Shown here: one piece after another, positions 1-9,564 of the stretch
How the letters are laid out: each line of letters opens with the position of its first letter
How positions within the stretch are numbered: position 1 is the first letter of the stretch
Assembly: GCF_006442315.1 (NCBI RefSeq)
Contig: NZ_VFVY01000024.1
Coordinates: forward strand, 53,348 to 117,347
Origin: Mesorhizobium sp. B2-3-4
Lineage (GTDB): Bacteria > Pseudomonadota > Alphaproteobacteria > Rhizobiales > Rhizobiaceae
DNA length: 64,000 nucleotides
Reading direction: 5' to 3'
Translations under genes and position numbers: made by a program
The notes under the pieces: model-generated
Seen by the model: only the letters and a program-made list of their open reading frames with translations
Told to the model about the DNA's origin: nothing
The model's database searches: none

Positions 1-396
1 CTGATCCACATCGCCGACGCCACGGCGGCCGCGATCAGCCGAGCCGGCCTGCGGCGCCCGGCGCTGCTGGCGACCCGGTTCACCATGGAGCAGGATTTCT
101 ACAAGGGCCGGCTTGCCGACAAATACGGCCTCTCACCAGTCGTGCCCGATGCGGCCGGGCGCGACATGGTGCATCGCGTCATCTATGACGAGCTTTGCCG
201 GGGCATTGTCTCGCAAGCCTCGAAGGCAGCCTATGTCGCCGAGGCAAACCGGTTGCGCGGCGAAGAGGGTGCCGACAGCCTGATCATGGGCTGCACCGAG
301 ATCACCATGCTGATCGGCCAGGGCGATTTCGACATTCCGGTTTTCGACACGACGCGGATCCATGCAGAGGCGGCGGTGGAATTCGCACTCGGCTGA
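1..396 (+). CDS. Aspartate/glutamate racemase family protein, 3' part
   Basis: The reading frame is open from the first base, so the N-terminus lies outside the window; 131 C-terminal residues are visible. The fragment carries MGCTEI near its end, the Cys-containing motif around the second catalytic cysteine of the Asp/Glu/hydantoin racemase superfamily, and ends with the usual short helix. Members are cofactor-independent cytoplasmic racemases that interconvert L- and D-amino acids using two cysteines. The first catalytic Cys is not in view, so activity and substrate cannot be judged. The fragment resembles the broad-specificity YgeA type more than cell-wall MurI. The downstream gene is separate. 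Confidence 0.8.
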   Translation: MIHIADATAAAISRAGLRRPALLATRFTMEQDFYKGRLADKYGLSPVVPDAAGRDMVHRVIYDELCRGIVSQASKAAYVAEANRLRGEEGADSLIMGCTEITMLIGQGDFDIPVFDTTRIHAEAAVEFALG

Positions 397-491
397 TGCG
401 TGCCTCCTAATGTGTATGAAGCCATCTGGCGCGGCGTCTATCGTCCGCTAGAATGCCCGGAATTTCAAAACAGGCATTTCGAGGGGACAGT

Positions 492-887
492 ATGGATTTT
501 GCGCTTCCATGGCCGACGAGCCAGGGCGAATGGTTGGCCTGGTCGAGCGCGGTCTTCACCGTGCTGCTTGGCCTTCTGTTCTTCCTGGCGCCGGGTCTGG
601 CGTTCCGCATCCTGCGTCTGCAGGCCAAACCCGAGAAGGCGGCTGCGATCGCGGAGGGACGGGGCCGCATGTCGGGCTTCTATCTCGGGGTCGGCCTGTG
701 CTGCATCCTGCTCGCGCAGCCGCTGGTCTACATGGCGCTCGGCTTCTCCTGGCTGTTCACCGCCTTCGGTCGGCTGCTGTCGATGATGTCGGATGGCGCC
801 AACACACCTTTCAATTGGGTTTCCATTGTGGTGGAACTGGCGCTTGCGGCCTTGCCGCTTGCCTTTGCCTTCGGCTTTGTGCCCTGA
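492..887 (+). CDS. Small hypothetical integral membrane protein
   Basis: A 131-residue protein with about four hydrophobic segments (roughly residues 15-38, 60-80, 85-100 and 110-130) and a short basic loop with an ILRLQAKPEKAAAIAEGRGR stretch after the first. The frame is open from 453, but the ATG at 492 is preceded by GAGGGGA at 481-486 with good spacing, so that start is preferred. It resembles the small four-helix membrane proteins common in rhizobia (DUF4345-like architecture), but I do not recognise a specific function. It stands alone between the racemase-like gene and the ATP synthase operon. Confidence 0.7.
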   Translation: MDFALPWPTSQGEWLAWSSAVFTVLLGLLFFLAPGLAFRILRLQAKPEKAAAIAEGRGRMSGFYLGVGLCCILLAQPLVYMALGFSWLFTAFGRLLSMMSDGANTPFNWVSIVVELALAALPLAFAFGFVP

Positions 888-1133
888 ATCCGGGGGTATT
901 CCAGCGCACAAGACGCTGATCTTTCGCCGGATGCGACAATAGTGCCTGAAAACCATGCGGAACGACGCATTGCGGTCTTAAAATGCCTGTGCTAGACGGC
1001 AATCGACTTTCGGCCGGGGATAGCGGAAGCCGCGTCTCCGTGCTTGAAAAAATGCAGTAAGGTCAAAGATTTAGCCAGAGTTTTCGCTCGCGCCAACAAT
1101 CTGCGGCCTGTCAGACAAGAGAAAAGACGGTCC

Positions 1134-1694
1134 GTGGCCCAATCGTCATCGCCAATCTCAGGTGTCGCAGAACGCTATGCCGGTTCGCTGTTCGAACTGG
1201 CATCGCAGGCAAATTCCGTGGCCAAGGTCGAGGCCGATCTCAACGGTTTCGAGGCATTGCTCGCGGGCAGCGCGGATCTCACCCGGCTGATCAACAGCCC
1301 GGTGTTTTCCAGCGAAGACCAGGCCAAGGCCATCGCGGCGATCGCCGACAAGGCGGGAATCACCGGCCTGACCGGCAATTTCCTGCGTGTCGTCGCCAAG
1401 AACCGCCGTCTGTTCGCCGTGCCCGGCATGATCAAGGCGTTCCGCCAGATATCAGCCGAAGCGCGTGGCGAGGCCTCCGCTGAAGTGACGTCGGCTCATG
1501 AGCTGACCGCGGCCCAGCAGACCGAACTCAAGGCGGCGCTCAAGGGCGTTGCCGGCAAGGACGTGGCCATCTCCGTCACCGTCGATCCGTCGCTGCTCGG
1601 CGGGCTGGTGGTCAAGATGGGCTCGCGCCAGATCGATACGTCGCTCAAAACCAAACTCAATTCGCTCAAGCTTGCACTGAAAGAGGTCGGCTGA
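1134..1694 (+). CDS. atpH: F0F1 ATP synthase subunit delta
   Basis: Delta is the peripheral-stalk subunit that links the F1 head to the b subunits at the inner membrane. The 186-residue product starts with the typical ISGVAERYAGSLFELA helix and ends with the conserved region around LGGLVVKMGSRQIDTSLKTK, which is diagnostic of OSCP/delta. The frame is open from 1044, but the extra 30 residues are basic and unlike the family; the GTG at 1134 gives the usual alphaproteobacterial length. It is the first gene of atpHAGDC, and its TGA overlaps the atpA ATG by one base, suggesting translational coupling. The F0 genes are not in the window, as expected for this group. Confidence 0.95.
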   Translation: MAQSSSPISGVAERYAGSLFELASQANSVAKVEADLNGFEALLAGSADLTRLINSPVFSSEDQAKAIAAIADKAGITGLTGNFLRVVAKNRRLFAVPGMIKAFRQISAEARGEASAEVTSAHELTAAQQTELKAALKGVAGKDVAISVTVDPSLLGGLVVKMGSRQIDTSLKTKLNSLKLALKEVG

Positions 1695-3223
1695 TGGACA
1701 TCCGCGCCGCGGAAATTTCCGCAATTCTGAAAGACCAGATCAAGAATTTCGGCAAGGAGGCAGAAGTCTCCGAAGTCGGCCAGGTGCTGTCCGTCGGTGA
1801 CGGTATCGCCCGCGTCTACGGCCTCGACAACGTCCAGGCCGGCGAGATGGTCGAGTTCCCCGGCGGCATCCGCGGCATGGCGCTCAACCTCGAAGCCGAC
1901 AATGTCGGCGTCGTCATCTTCGGCGCCGACCGCGACATCAAGGAAGGCGACACCGTCAAGCGCACCGGCGCCATCGTCGACGCACCTGTCGGTCCCGGCC
2001 TGCTCGGCCGTGTCGTCGACGCGCTCGGCAACCCGATCGACGGCAAGGGTCCGATCAAGGCGGTCGAGCGCAAGCGCGTCGACGTCAAGGCGCCCGGCAT
2101 CATTCCGCGCAAGTCGGTGAACGAGCCGATGTCGACCGGCCTCAAGGCCATCGATGCTCTGATCCCGGTCGGTCGCGGCCAGCGCGAGCTGGTCATCGGC
2201 GACCGTCAGACCGGCAAGACCGCCATCATCCTCGACACGATGCTCAACCAGAAGTCGGTGCACGATAGCGGCCCCGAGAAGGAAAAGCTCTACTGCGTCT
2301 ACGTCGCCGTCGGTCAGAAGCGCTCGACCGTCGCGCAGTTCGTCAAGGTTCTGGAAGAGCGCGGCGCGCTCGAATATTCGATCATCGTCGCCGCCACCGC
2401 TTCCGACCCGGCGCCGATGCAGTTCCTGGCGCCGTTCACGGCTTGCACCATGGGCGAGTATTTCCGCGACAACGGCATGCATGCGCTGATCTCTTACGAC
2501 GATCTGTCGAAGCAGGCCGTCGCCTACCGCCAGATGTCGCTGCTGCTGCGCCGCCCGCCGGGCCGCGAAGCCTATCCGGGCGACGTCTTCTACCTGCACT
2601 CGCGCCTGCTCGAGCGCGCCGCCAAGCTCAATGACGATCTGGGTGGCGGCTCGCTGACCGCCCTGCCGGTCATCGAAACGCAGGCCAACGACGTGTCGGC
2701 CTACATCCCGACCAACGTGATCTCGATCACCGACGGCCAGATCTTCCTCGAGACCAACCTGTTCTTCCAGGGCATCCGTCCCGCGGTCAACGTCGGCCTG
2801 TCGGTGTCGCGCGTCGGTTCGTCGGCGCAGATCAAGGCGATGAAGCAGGTTGCGGGCTCGATCAAGGGCGAGCTCGCGCAGTACCGTGAAATGGCTGCTT
2901 TCGCGCAGTTCGGCTCGGATCTCGACGCCGCCACGCAGCGCCTGCTCAACCGCGGCTCGCGCCTGACCGAACTTTTGAAGCAGCCGCAGTTCTCGCCGCT
3001 GAAGACCGAAGAGCAGGTCGCGGTGATCTTCGCCGGCGTCAACGGCTATCTCGACAAGCTGCCGGTCAACCAGGTCGGCAAGTTCGAGCATGGCCTGCTC
3101 AGCCACATGCGTTCGGCCGGCAAGCCCGTCCTCGACGCCATCCGCAAGGAAAAGGCGCTCTCGGACGATCTGCGCGGCAAGCTGAAGGCCGAGATCGACG
3201 CCTTCGCCAAGACCTTCGCCTGA
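1694..3223 (+). CDS. atpA: F0F1 ATP synthase subunit alpha
   Basis: Non-catalytic nucleotide-binding subunit of the F1 hexamer. The 509-residue length is standard. The Walker A sequence GDRQTGKT lies near residue 170, the PVGRGQRELVIG lead-in just before it, and the ATP synthase signature-type PAVNVGLSVSRVGSSAQ near residue 360. The N-terminal beta-barrel domain and the C-terminal helical bundle are complete. The start overlaps the stop of atpH (TGATG). It is followed after 46 bases by atpG. Nothing unusual was seen. Confidence 0.98.
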   Translation: MDIRAAEISAILKDQIKNFGKEAEVSEVGQVLSVGDGIARVYGLDNVQAGEMVEFPGGIRGMALNLEADNVGVVIFGADRDIKEGDTVKRTGAIVDAPVGPGLLGRVVDALGNPIDGKGPIKAVERKRVDVKAPGIIPRKSVNEPMSTGLKAIDALIPVGRGQRELVIGDRQTGKTAIILDTMLNQKSVHDSGPEKEKLYCVYVAVGQKRSTVAQFVKVLEERGALEYSIIVAATASDPAPMQFLAPFTACTMGEYFRDNGMHALISYDDLSKQAVAYRQMSLLLRRPPGREAYPGDVFYLHSRLLERAAKLNDDLGGGSLTALPVIETQANDVSAYIPTNVISITDGQIFLETNLFFQGIRPAVNVGLSVSRVGSSAQIKAMKQVAGSIKGELAQYREMAAFAQFGSDLDAATQRLLNRGSRLTELLKQPQFSPLKTEEQVAVIFAGVNGYLDKLPVNQVGKFEHGLLSHMRSAGKPVLDAIRKEKALSDDLRGKLKAEIDAFAKTFA

Positions 3224-3269
3224 GCGAAGTGCCGGTGCGGATAAGACAAGACGGGATCAGGTTTGAAGC

Positions 3270-4154
3270 ATGCCTTCATTAAAAGACCTTCGTAACCGTA
3301 TCGCCTCGGTCAAGGCGACGCAGAAGATCACCAAGGCGATGCAGATGGTCGCCGCGGCGAAGCTGCGCCGTGCGCAAGAGGCGGCGGAAGCGGCGCGTCC
3401 CTATTCGGAGCGCATGGGTTCCGTCCTGGCCAACATCACCCAGGCGGTCGGCGGCGGTGGCGATGCCCCGGCGCTGATGACCGGAACCGGCAAGGACGAC
3501 GTGCATCTGCTCGTCGTCTGCACCGCCGAGCGCGGCCTGTGCGGCGGCTTCAATTCGCAGATCGCCCGTCATGCCCGCGACCATATCCGCCGGCTGCTGG
3601 CCGACGGCAAGCAAGTCAAGATCATCTGCGTCGGCAAGAAGGGTTTCGATATCCTGCGCCGCGACTATGCCTCGATGATCATCGAGCGCGTCGATCTGCG
3701 CGAGGTCAAGACGCTCGGCTTCGTCAATGCCGATGCGATCGCCCGCAAGGTCATCCACCTGTTCAACGAAGGCGCCTTCGACGTCTGCACACTGTTCTAT
3801 TCGCAGTTCAGGTCGGTGATCAGCCAGATTCCGACCGCGCAGCAGATCATTCCGGCGGCTGCCTCTTCGGCTCAGCCCGAATCGGCGGATGGCGCCAGCG
3901 CCGTCTACGAGTACGAGCCGGAGCCGGGCGAAATCCTGTCGGACCTCATCCCGCGCAACATCGCGGTGCAGATTTTCCGCGCGCTGCTTGAAAACGCGGC
4001 GGGCGAAATGGGCGCCAAGATGAGCGCCATGGACAATGCGACGCGCAACGCCGGCGAGATGATCAACAAGCTGTCGATCACCTACAACCGCCAGCGGCAG
4101 GCGCAGATCACCAAGGAACTGATCGAAATCATTTCGGGCGCTGAGGCGCTCTAG
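3270..4154 (+). CDS. atpG: F0F1 ATP synthase subunit gamma
   Basis: Central rotor shaft of F1. The 294-residue protein begins MPSLKDLRNRIASVKATQKI and contains the conserved TKAMQMVAAAKLRRAQ helix; the C-terminus has the matching coiled-coil strand with MSAMDNATRNAGEMI, the family signature. A moderately long Ala/Ser/Glu-rich loop near residues 190-215 is typical of alphaproteobacteria. It is followed by a strong hairpin (4156-4193) and then atpD, so expression of atpD may be set partly by events in that gap. Confidence 0.97.
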   Translation: MPSLKDLRNRIASVKATQKITKAMQMVAAAKLRRAQEAAEAARPYSERMGSVLANITQAVGGGGDAPALMTGTGKDDVHLLVVCTAERGLCGGFNSQIARHARDHIRRLLADGKQVKIICVGKKGFDILRRDYASMIIERVDLREVKTLGFVNADAIARKVIHLFNEGAFDVCTLFYSQFRSVISQIPTAQQIIPAAASSAQPESADGASAVYEYEPEPGEILSDLIPRNIAVQIFRALLENAAGEMGAKMSAMDNATRNAGEMINKLSITYNRQRQAQITKELIEIISGAEAL

Positions 4155-4155
4155 G

Positions 4156-4193
4156 CGCGGTCCGCGGGTCATTGCCCCGCGAACCGGACCGCG
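4156..4193. other. Intercistronic GC-rich stem-loop between atpG and atpD
   Basis: Outer arms CGCGGTCC (4156-4163) and GGACCGCG (4186-4193) pair perfectly, and inner arms GCGGG (4164-4168) and CCCGC (4176-4180) extend the helix. It begins two bases after the atpG stop codon and has no following T-run, so it is not an ordinary intrinsic terminator. It could stabilise a processed mRNA end or cause pausing. The role is inferred; the pairing is seen directly. Confidence 0.6.
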
Positions 4194-4224
4194 TGAGAAA
4201 CAAAGGACGAAAAGGGTAAAGACG

Positions 4225-5805
<1,581 letters not shown>

Positions 5806-5808
5806 TCA

Positions 5809-5905
5809 GGGAATAGGGAGTAGTCAGTAGTCAGTAGTGAATAGAAGCCGGGTTATCGGGCGGTTGCCCTCTCTCCCTACTTCCTACTCACTATTCCCTA
5901 CTCAC
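5809..5905. repeat. Palindromic intergenic repeat element between atpD and atpC
   Basis: The whole gap between atpD and atpC is a low-complexity A/G- then C/T-rich hairpin. The left arm GGGAATAGGGAGTAG (5809-5823) matches the reverse complement of CTACTCACTATTCCC (5884-5898) at 14 of 15 positions. Inside the left part, TAGTCAG is repeated in tandem. This is the look of a dispersed rhizobial intergenic element inserted within an operon. The family assignment is inference; the inverted repeat is seen. Confidence 0.7.
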
Positions 5906-5915
5906 TAATTTGATC

Positions 5916-6323
5916 ATGGCTGAAGCTTTCAAGTTCGAACTGGTCTCGCCGGAGCGCCTGCTGGTTTCCGCCGAGGTCGAATCCGTCGTCATTCCGGGCG
6001 CCGAGGGCGAGATGACCGTCATGGCGCATCACGCTCCGGTCATGACCACGATCAAGCCGGGCGTCGTCACGGTGAAGAACTCCTCCGGCAGTGAAGAGCG
6101 TTACGTGGTGTTCGGCGGCTTCGCCGACATCGTTCCGGCCGGCTGCACGCTGCTGGCGGAATCGGCCGTCGCCGTGAAGGATGTCGACCGTGCCGATCTG
6201 GCGCGCCGTATCCAGGAAGCCAAGGAAGACGCCGCCGACGCCAAGGACGATCAGTCGCGCAGCAAGGCCGAACAATTCCTCAGCCAGCTGACCACGCTGG
6301 AAGGCGCCATCCTGCCGGCCTGA
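5916..6323 (+). CDS. atpC: F0F1 ATP synthase subunit epsilon
   Basis: Rotor/inhibitory subunit of F1. The 135-residue protein has the N-terminal beta-sandwich (MAEAFKFELVSPERLLVS, PGAEGEMTVMAHHAPVMTTI) and the C-terminal helical hairpin that can block rotation. The frame is open from a TTG at 5910, but the ATG at 5916 gives the canonical MAE start. No good ribosome binding site is visible because the preceding bases belong to the repeat element, so initiation may be weak or rely on coupling. A strong terminator follows. Confidence 0.96.
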   Translation: MAEAFKFELVSPERLLVSAEVESVVIPGAEGEMTVMAHHAPVMTTIKPGVVTVKNSSGSEERYVVFGGFADIVPAGCTLLAESAVAVKDVDRADLARRIQEAKEDAADAKDDQSRSKAEQFLSQLTTLEGAILPA

Positions 6324-6345
6324 GATTCCCCTTGGATGATGGATT

Positions 6346-6373
6346 AAAAAGCGGGGCCTTGCCCCGCTTTTTT
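6346..6373. terminator. Intrinsic terminator after atpC
   Basis: GCGGGGC (6351-6357) pairs with GCCCCGC (6361-6367) across a CTT loop, with AAAAA before and TTTTTT after. It ends the atp operon and, being A-flanked on the left, can also stop the convergent gene on the minus strand. Confidence 0.9.
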
Positions 6374-6442
6374 GTTTATCGGGTGGGGATAGCTCAAGGG
6401 GATGGCGGGTCTTGTCGCCGATATGAAACGCTACGGCGGATT

Positions 6443-7939
6443 CTATTCGATGCCGAGCGCGGCGAAGGCCAAGGTCGTGCCGTCCCGGCGCAGGTGGACG
6501 AGATGGACTGCCACGAGTTCGATGAGCGTCAGGCGCTCGGCGTGATCCCTGGCGAAGCCGGTCAGGTCGAACACCGCCGTCACGGTTTCGTTCGCCGGCA
6601 GTTGCTGGCTCAAAAGTGCGGTCAGGGACGTATCCAGCGGATCGGTGAAATGACCTTCCGGCAAGGTCTTTCCCCGCGCCGCGCAGGCGGCGATCCAGGC
6701 GGCCACCACCAGCGTCAGGTGCACGAACTCGGTACCGGCCTCGAGGCTCTCGATGGCGGAGGCGATGATGCGCTGCGGCAGTTTCTGGCTGCCGTCATTG
6801 GCGATCTGCGCCGTGCGGTGGGCAAGTGCGGTGTTCGAAAAACGCTCGGTGAGCTCGGCCGTGTAGGCCGATGTGTCGAGCCCGGCATCGTCGGGCAGCG
6901 TGGGTATGGCCTCCGCCCAGAGCGCATCGACGAACTGCCTGATCGCCGGATCGGCGAAGGCGCGGTCGACGGTGGCATGGTTGCGGAGCAGGCCGAGATA
7001 GGCGATCGCCGAATGCGCGCCGTTGAGCAGCCTCAGCTTCATGTCCTCGAAGGGCGCGACATCGCCGACCATGGTGACACCGAATTTTTCCCAGGCCGGA
7101 CGGCCCGTCGGGAAATTGTCCTCGATCACCCATTGCCGGAAGGGTTCGGTCATGACGGGCCAGGCGTCCTCGACGCCAAGTTCGCCTGATATCCGCGCGC
7201 GGTCGGCGTCGGTCGTGGCCGGCACGATGCGGTCGACCATGCTGGAGGGAAATGCCACCTGGCCGGCGATGTGGCCGGCGATCGCGGCATCGTCCCGGGA
7301 ACCGGCACCGGCATCGCGCAGCGTGGCGAACTCAATCAGCAGCCGGTGCAAGGTGGCGCCATTGGCCGGCAGGTTGTCGCAACAGAGCACGGTGAAAGGC
7401 GGGGTGCCGGCGGCCAGCCTCCTGGCGAGCGCCTCGGTCAGAAAACCATGCGCCGTCTTCGGTCTTTGCGGATTGGCCAGGTCGTGGACGATGTCCGGGT
7501 GCGTGGCGTCCAGTCCGCCGCCGGCGGCCCTGAGATAGGCCTTCTCGGTGATGGTCAGCGTCACGATGCGGGTGCGCGGATCGGTCAACGCCGCCAGCAC
7601 CGCGGCCGGATCTTCCGGCGCCACCAGCAGCCGCCCGATAGCGCCGACGACATCAAGCGTTTCCCCGCCGCTGTCGCGGACCGCCAGGGTGTAGAGCCCG
7701 TCCTGCGGCGCCAGCGCGTCGCGTGTATCGGCGCTGCGCAACGAGACGCCCGTTATGCCCCAGCCCGTCTCGCCGGCCGCCAGGCACTCGTCCACATAGG
7801 CGGCCTGGTGGGCGCGGTGGAAGGCGCCAACGCCGAGATGCACGATGCCGGGCGTGACCGACGCGCGATCATATCGCGGCGCTGCGACCCCGGCCGGCAA
7901 TGCCTGTGCCGAGCGGTTGGAAAGGCGATGGTCTGTCAT
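6443..7939 (-). CDS. uxuB: Mannitol dehydrogenase family oxidoreductase, probable fructuronate reductase
   Basis: A 498-residue long-chain polyol dehydrogenase. The N-terminal Rossmann part begins PGIVHLGVGAFHRAHQAAYVD, and the family motifs TLTITEKAY and FTVLCCDNLPANG follow; the C-terminal domain includes KLRLLNGAHSAIAYLG, with the catalytic Lys/Asn/His region. These NAD-dependent enzymes act on D-mannitol, D-arabinitol, D-mannonate or tagaturonate. Divergence from uxaC and the uronate genes make the mannonate/fructuronate pair (UxuB) most likely. The frame extends to a GTG at 7951; the ATG at 7939 is preferred on sequence but has no strong ribosome binding site. Confidence 0.85.
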   Translation of the reverse strand: MTDHRLSNRSAQALPAGVAAPRYDRASVTPGIVHLGVGAFHRAHQAAYVDECLAAGETGWGITGVSLRSADTRDALAPQDGLYTLAVRDSGGETLDVVGAIGRLLVAPEDPAAVLAALTDPRTRIVTLTITEKAYLRAAGGGLDATHPDIVHDLANPQRPKTAHGFLTEALARRLAAGTPPFTVLCCDNLPANGATLHRLLIEFATLRDAGAGSRDDAAIAGHIAGQVAFPSSMVDRIVPATTDADRARISGELGVEDAWPVMTEPFRQWVIEDNFPTGRPAWEKFGVTMVGDVAPFEDMKLRLLNGAHSAIAYLGLLRNHATVDRAFADPAIRQFVDALWAEAIPTLPDDAGLDTSAYTAELTERFSNTALAHRTAQIANDGSQKLPQRIIASAIESLEAGTEFVHLTLVVAAWIAACAARGKTLPEGHFTDPLDTSLTALLSQQLPANETVTAVFDLTGFARDHAERLTLIELVAVHLVHLRRDGTTLAFAALGIE

Positions 7940-8049
7940 CGGTGCGCGCACTCATCTCATGGAACGGCTGGAAATCCCGAAGGCGGATCGCAAGCGGCGT
8001 AACACTCGCCGCGCCTGGTCACAATGCTCAGCTTCGTTCAAAAGTCATC

Positions 8050-8119
8050 ATACAACAATCCAATTTTTGTATGTTGACATTACTTCTGGCCGGCCATACC
8101 GATAGCGACCCTGGGAGGA
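8050..8119 (+). promoter_or_regulatory. Divergent control region of uxuB/uxaC with dyad and -35 box
   Basis: A perfect dyad CATACAA (8050-8056) / TTGTATG (8068-8074), with arms 18 bases apart, sits directly against a consensus TTGACA (8075-8080). A weak TACCGA (8098-8103) follows after 17 bases, and then the Shine-Dalgarno GGGAGGA (8113-8119) of uxaC. The layout fits a repressor operator overlapping a promoter. The FadR-type gene at 12425 is the natural candidate regulator, which is inference. Confidence 0.5.
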
Positions 8120-8124
8120 CGGCC

Positions 8125-9531
8125 GTGGCACTGACCAATGCGGATTTGCTGTTTCCAGCCGAGGCCGGTTCGCTCTCGATCGCCCGCGATCTTTACGCGG
8201 GGGTCAAGGACCTGCCGATCGTCAGTCCGCATGGCCATACCGACCCGCGCTGGTATGCGCTGAACGAGCCTTTCCCCGATCCGGCACAACTGCTGATCGT
8301 GCCGGACCACTATATTTTCCGCATGCTGTTCAGCCAGGGTGTGCGGCTGGAGGAGCTCGGCGTGCCGACACTGGACGGCGCCCCGGTCGAGACCGACGGC
8401 AGGACAATCTGGCGCCGCTTCGCCGAGCATTACCATCTGTTTCGCGGCACGCCGACCCGGCTTTGGTTCGACCATGTGCTGGCGCATCTGTTCGGCATCG
8501 AAGAGCCGCTGAGCGCCGCGACGGCGGACCGCCACTACGACACGATCGCGACCGTGCTGCAGTGGGAGAACTATCGCCCTCGCGCCCTGTTCGAGCGCTT
8601 CAACATCGAGGTTATCGCGACGACCGAAGGCGCGCTCGACGATCTCAAATGGCACAAGATGATCCGCGACAGCGGCTGGGAGGGCCGGGTCATCACCGCC
8701 TATCGGCCGGATGCCGTGGTCGATCCGGACTTCGAAGGGTTCTCGGTCAATCTCGACCGGCTGGGCGAGATCACCGGCTGCGACACTGGCAGCTGGGCCG
8801 GCTATCTCGACGCGCATCGCCAGCGCCGTGCCTTCTTCAAGAACTTCGGCGCGACCTCTTCGGACCACGGCCACCCGACGGCCGAGACCGCCAATCTTTC
8901 CGACGCGGCGGCGCGGGAACTGTTCAACCGAGTCCGCGCCGGCTCGCAGGATGAGCGCGAGCGCAAGCTGTTTCGCGCCCAGATGCTGACCGAGATGGCC
9001 AAGATGAGCCGGGATGACGGGCTGGTGATGCAAATCCACCCCGGCTCCTGGCGCAATCATTCGCCCGGCATTTTCCAAAGATTCGGCAGGGACAAGGGCT
9101 TCGATATCCCGACCCGCACCGACTATGTCACGGCGCTGAAGCCGTTGCTCGACTGCGTAGGGCTGGAGCGCAACCTCACCGTCATTCTCTTCACGCTCGA
9201 CGAAACCAGTTATGCGCGCGAGCTGGCGCCGCTGGCCGGCATCTATCCGGCGCTGAAGCTCGGCCCAGCCTGGTGGTTCCACGACAGTCCGGAAGGCATG
9301 CGCCGCTTCCGCGAGATGACCACGGAGACCGCCGGTTTCTACAACACGGTCGGCTTCAACGACGACACGCGCGCCTTTCCCTCGATACCGGCCCGTCACG
9401 ATCTGGCGCGCCGGGTCGACTGCGCGTTCCTGGCGCGCCTCGTCGCAGAACATCGCCTTCGGGAGGAGGAGGCGCACGAACTGGCGAAGGAGCTTGCCTC
9501 TACGCTTGCCAAGAAGGCGTACCGGCTCTGA
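8125..9531 (+). CDS. uxaC: Glucuronate isomerase
   Basis: Cytoplasmic isomerase converting D-glucuronate to D-fructuronate and D-galacturonate to D-tagaturonate. The 468-residue length matches the family. It has the metal-binding VSPHGHTDPRWYA near residue 30, the LWFDHVL region, and late QIHPGSWRNH and AWWFHDSPEGM segments with conserved histidines. The frame is open from 7900, but the GTG at 8125 follows a strong GGGAGGA with five-base spacing and gives the usual N-terminus (ALTNADLLFPAEA). It heads an apparent operon through the cupin gene at 15182. Confidence 0.95.
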   Translation: MALTNADLLFPAEAGSLSIARDLYAGVKDLPIVSPHGHTDPRWYALNEPFPDPAQLLIVPDHYIFRMLFSQGVRLEELGVPTLDGAPVETDGRTIWRRFAEHYHLFRGTPTRLWFDHVLAHLFGIEEPLSAATADRHYDTIATVLQWENYRPRALFERFNIEVIATTEGALDDLKWHKMIRDSGWEGRVITAYRPDAVVDPDFEGFSVNLDRLGEITGCDTGSWAGYLDAHRQRRAFFKNFGATSSDHGHPTAETANLSDAAARELFNRVRAGSQDERERKLFRAQMLTEMAKMSRDDGLVMQIHPGSWRNHSPGIFQRFGRDKGFDIPTRTDYVTALKPLLDCVGLERNLTVILFTLDETSYARELAPLAGIYPALKLGPAWWFHDSPEGMRRFREMTTETAGFYNTVGFNDDTRAFPSIPARHDLARRVDCAFLARLVAEHRLREEEAHELAKELASTLAKKAYRL

Positions 9532-9564
9532 GCCGGACGCCCTGATTTTCAAAGGGAGGAAGTC

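Noticed and set aside
888..1133. Promoter candidates upstream of atpH
   Set aside because: TTGCGG with TAGACG and TTGAAA with AGATTT are both weak and equally plausible; no single one can be supported.
1496..3106. 536-codon minus-strand open frame opposite atpA
   Set aside because: Arg/Asp-rich product without motifs, exactly antisense to a highly conserved gene; a GC-bias shadow.
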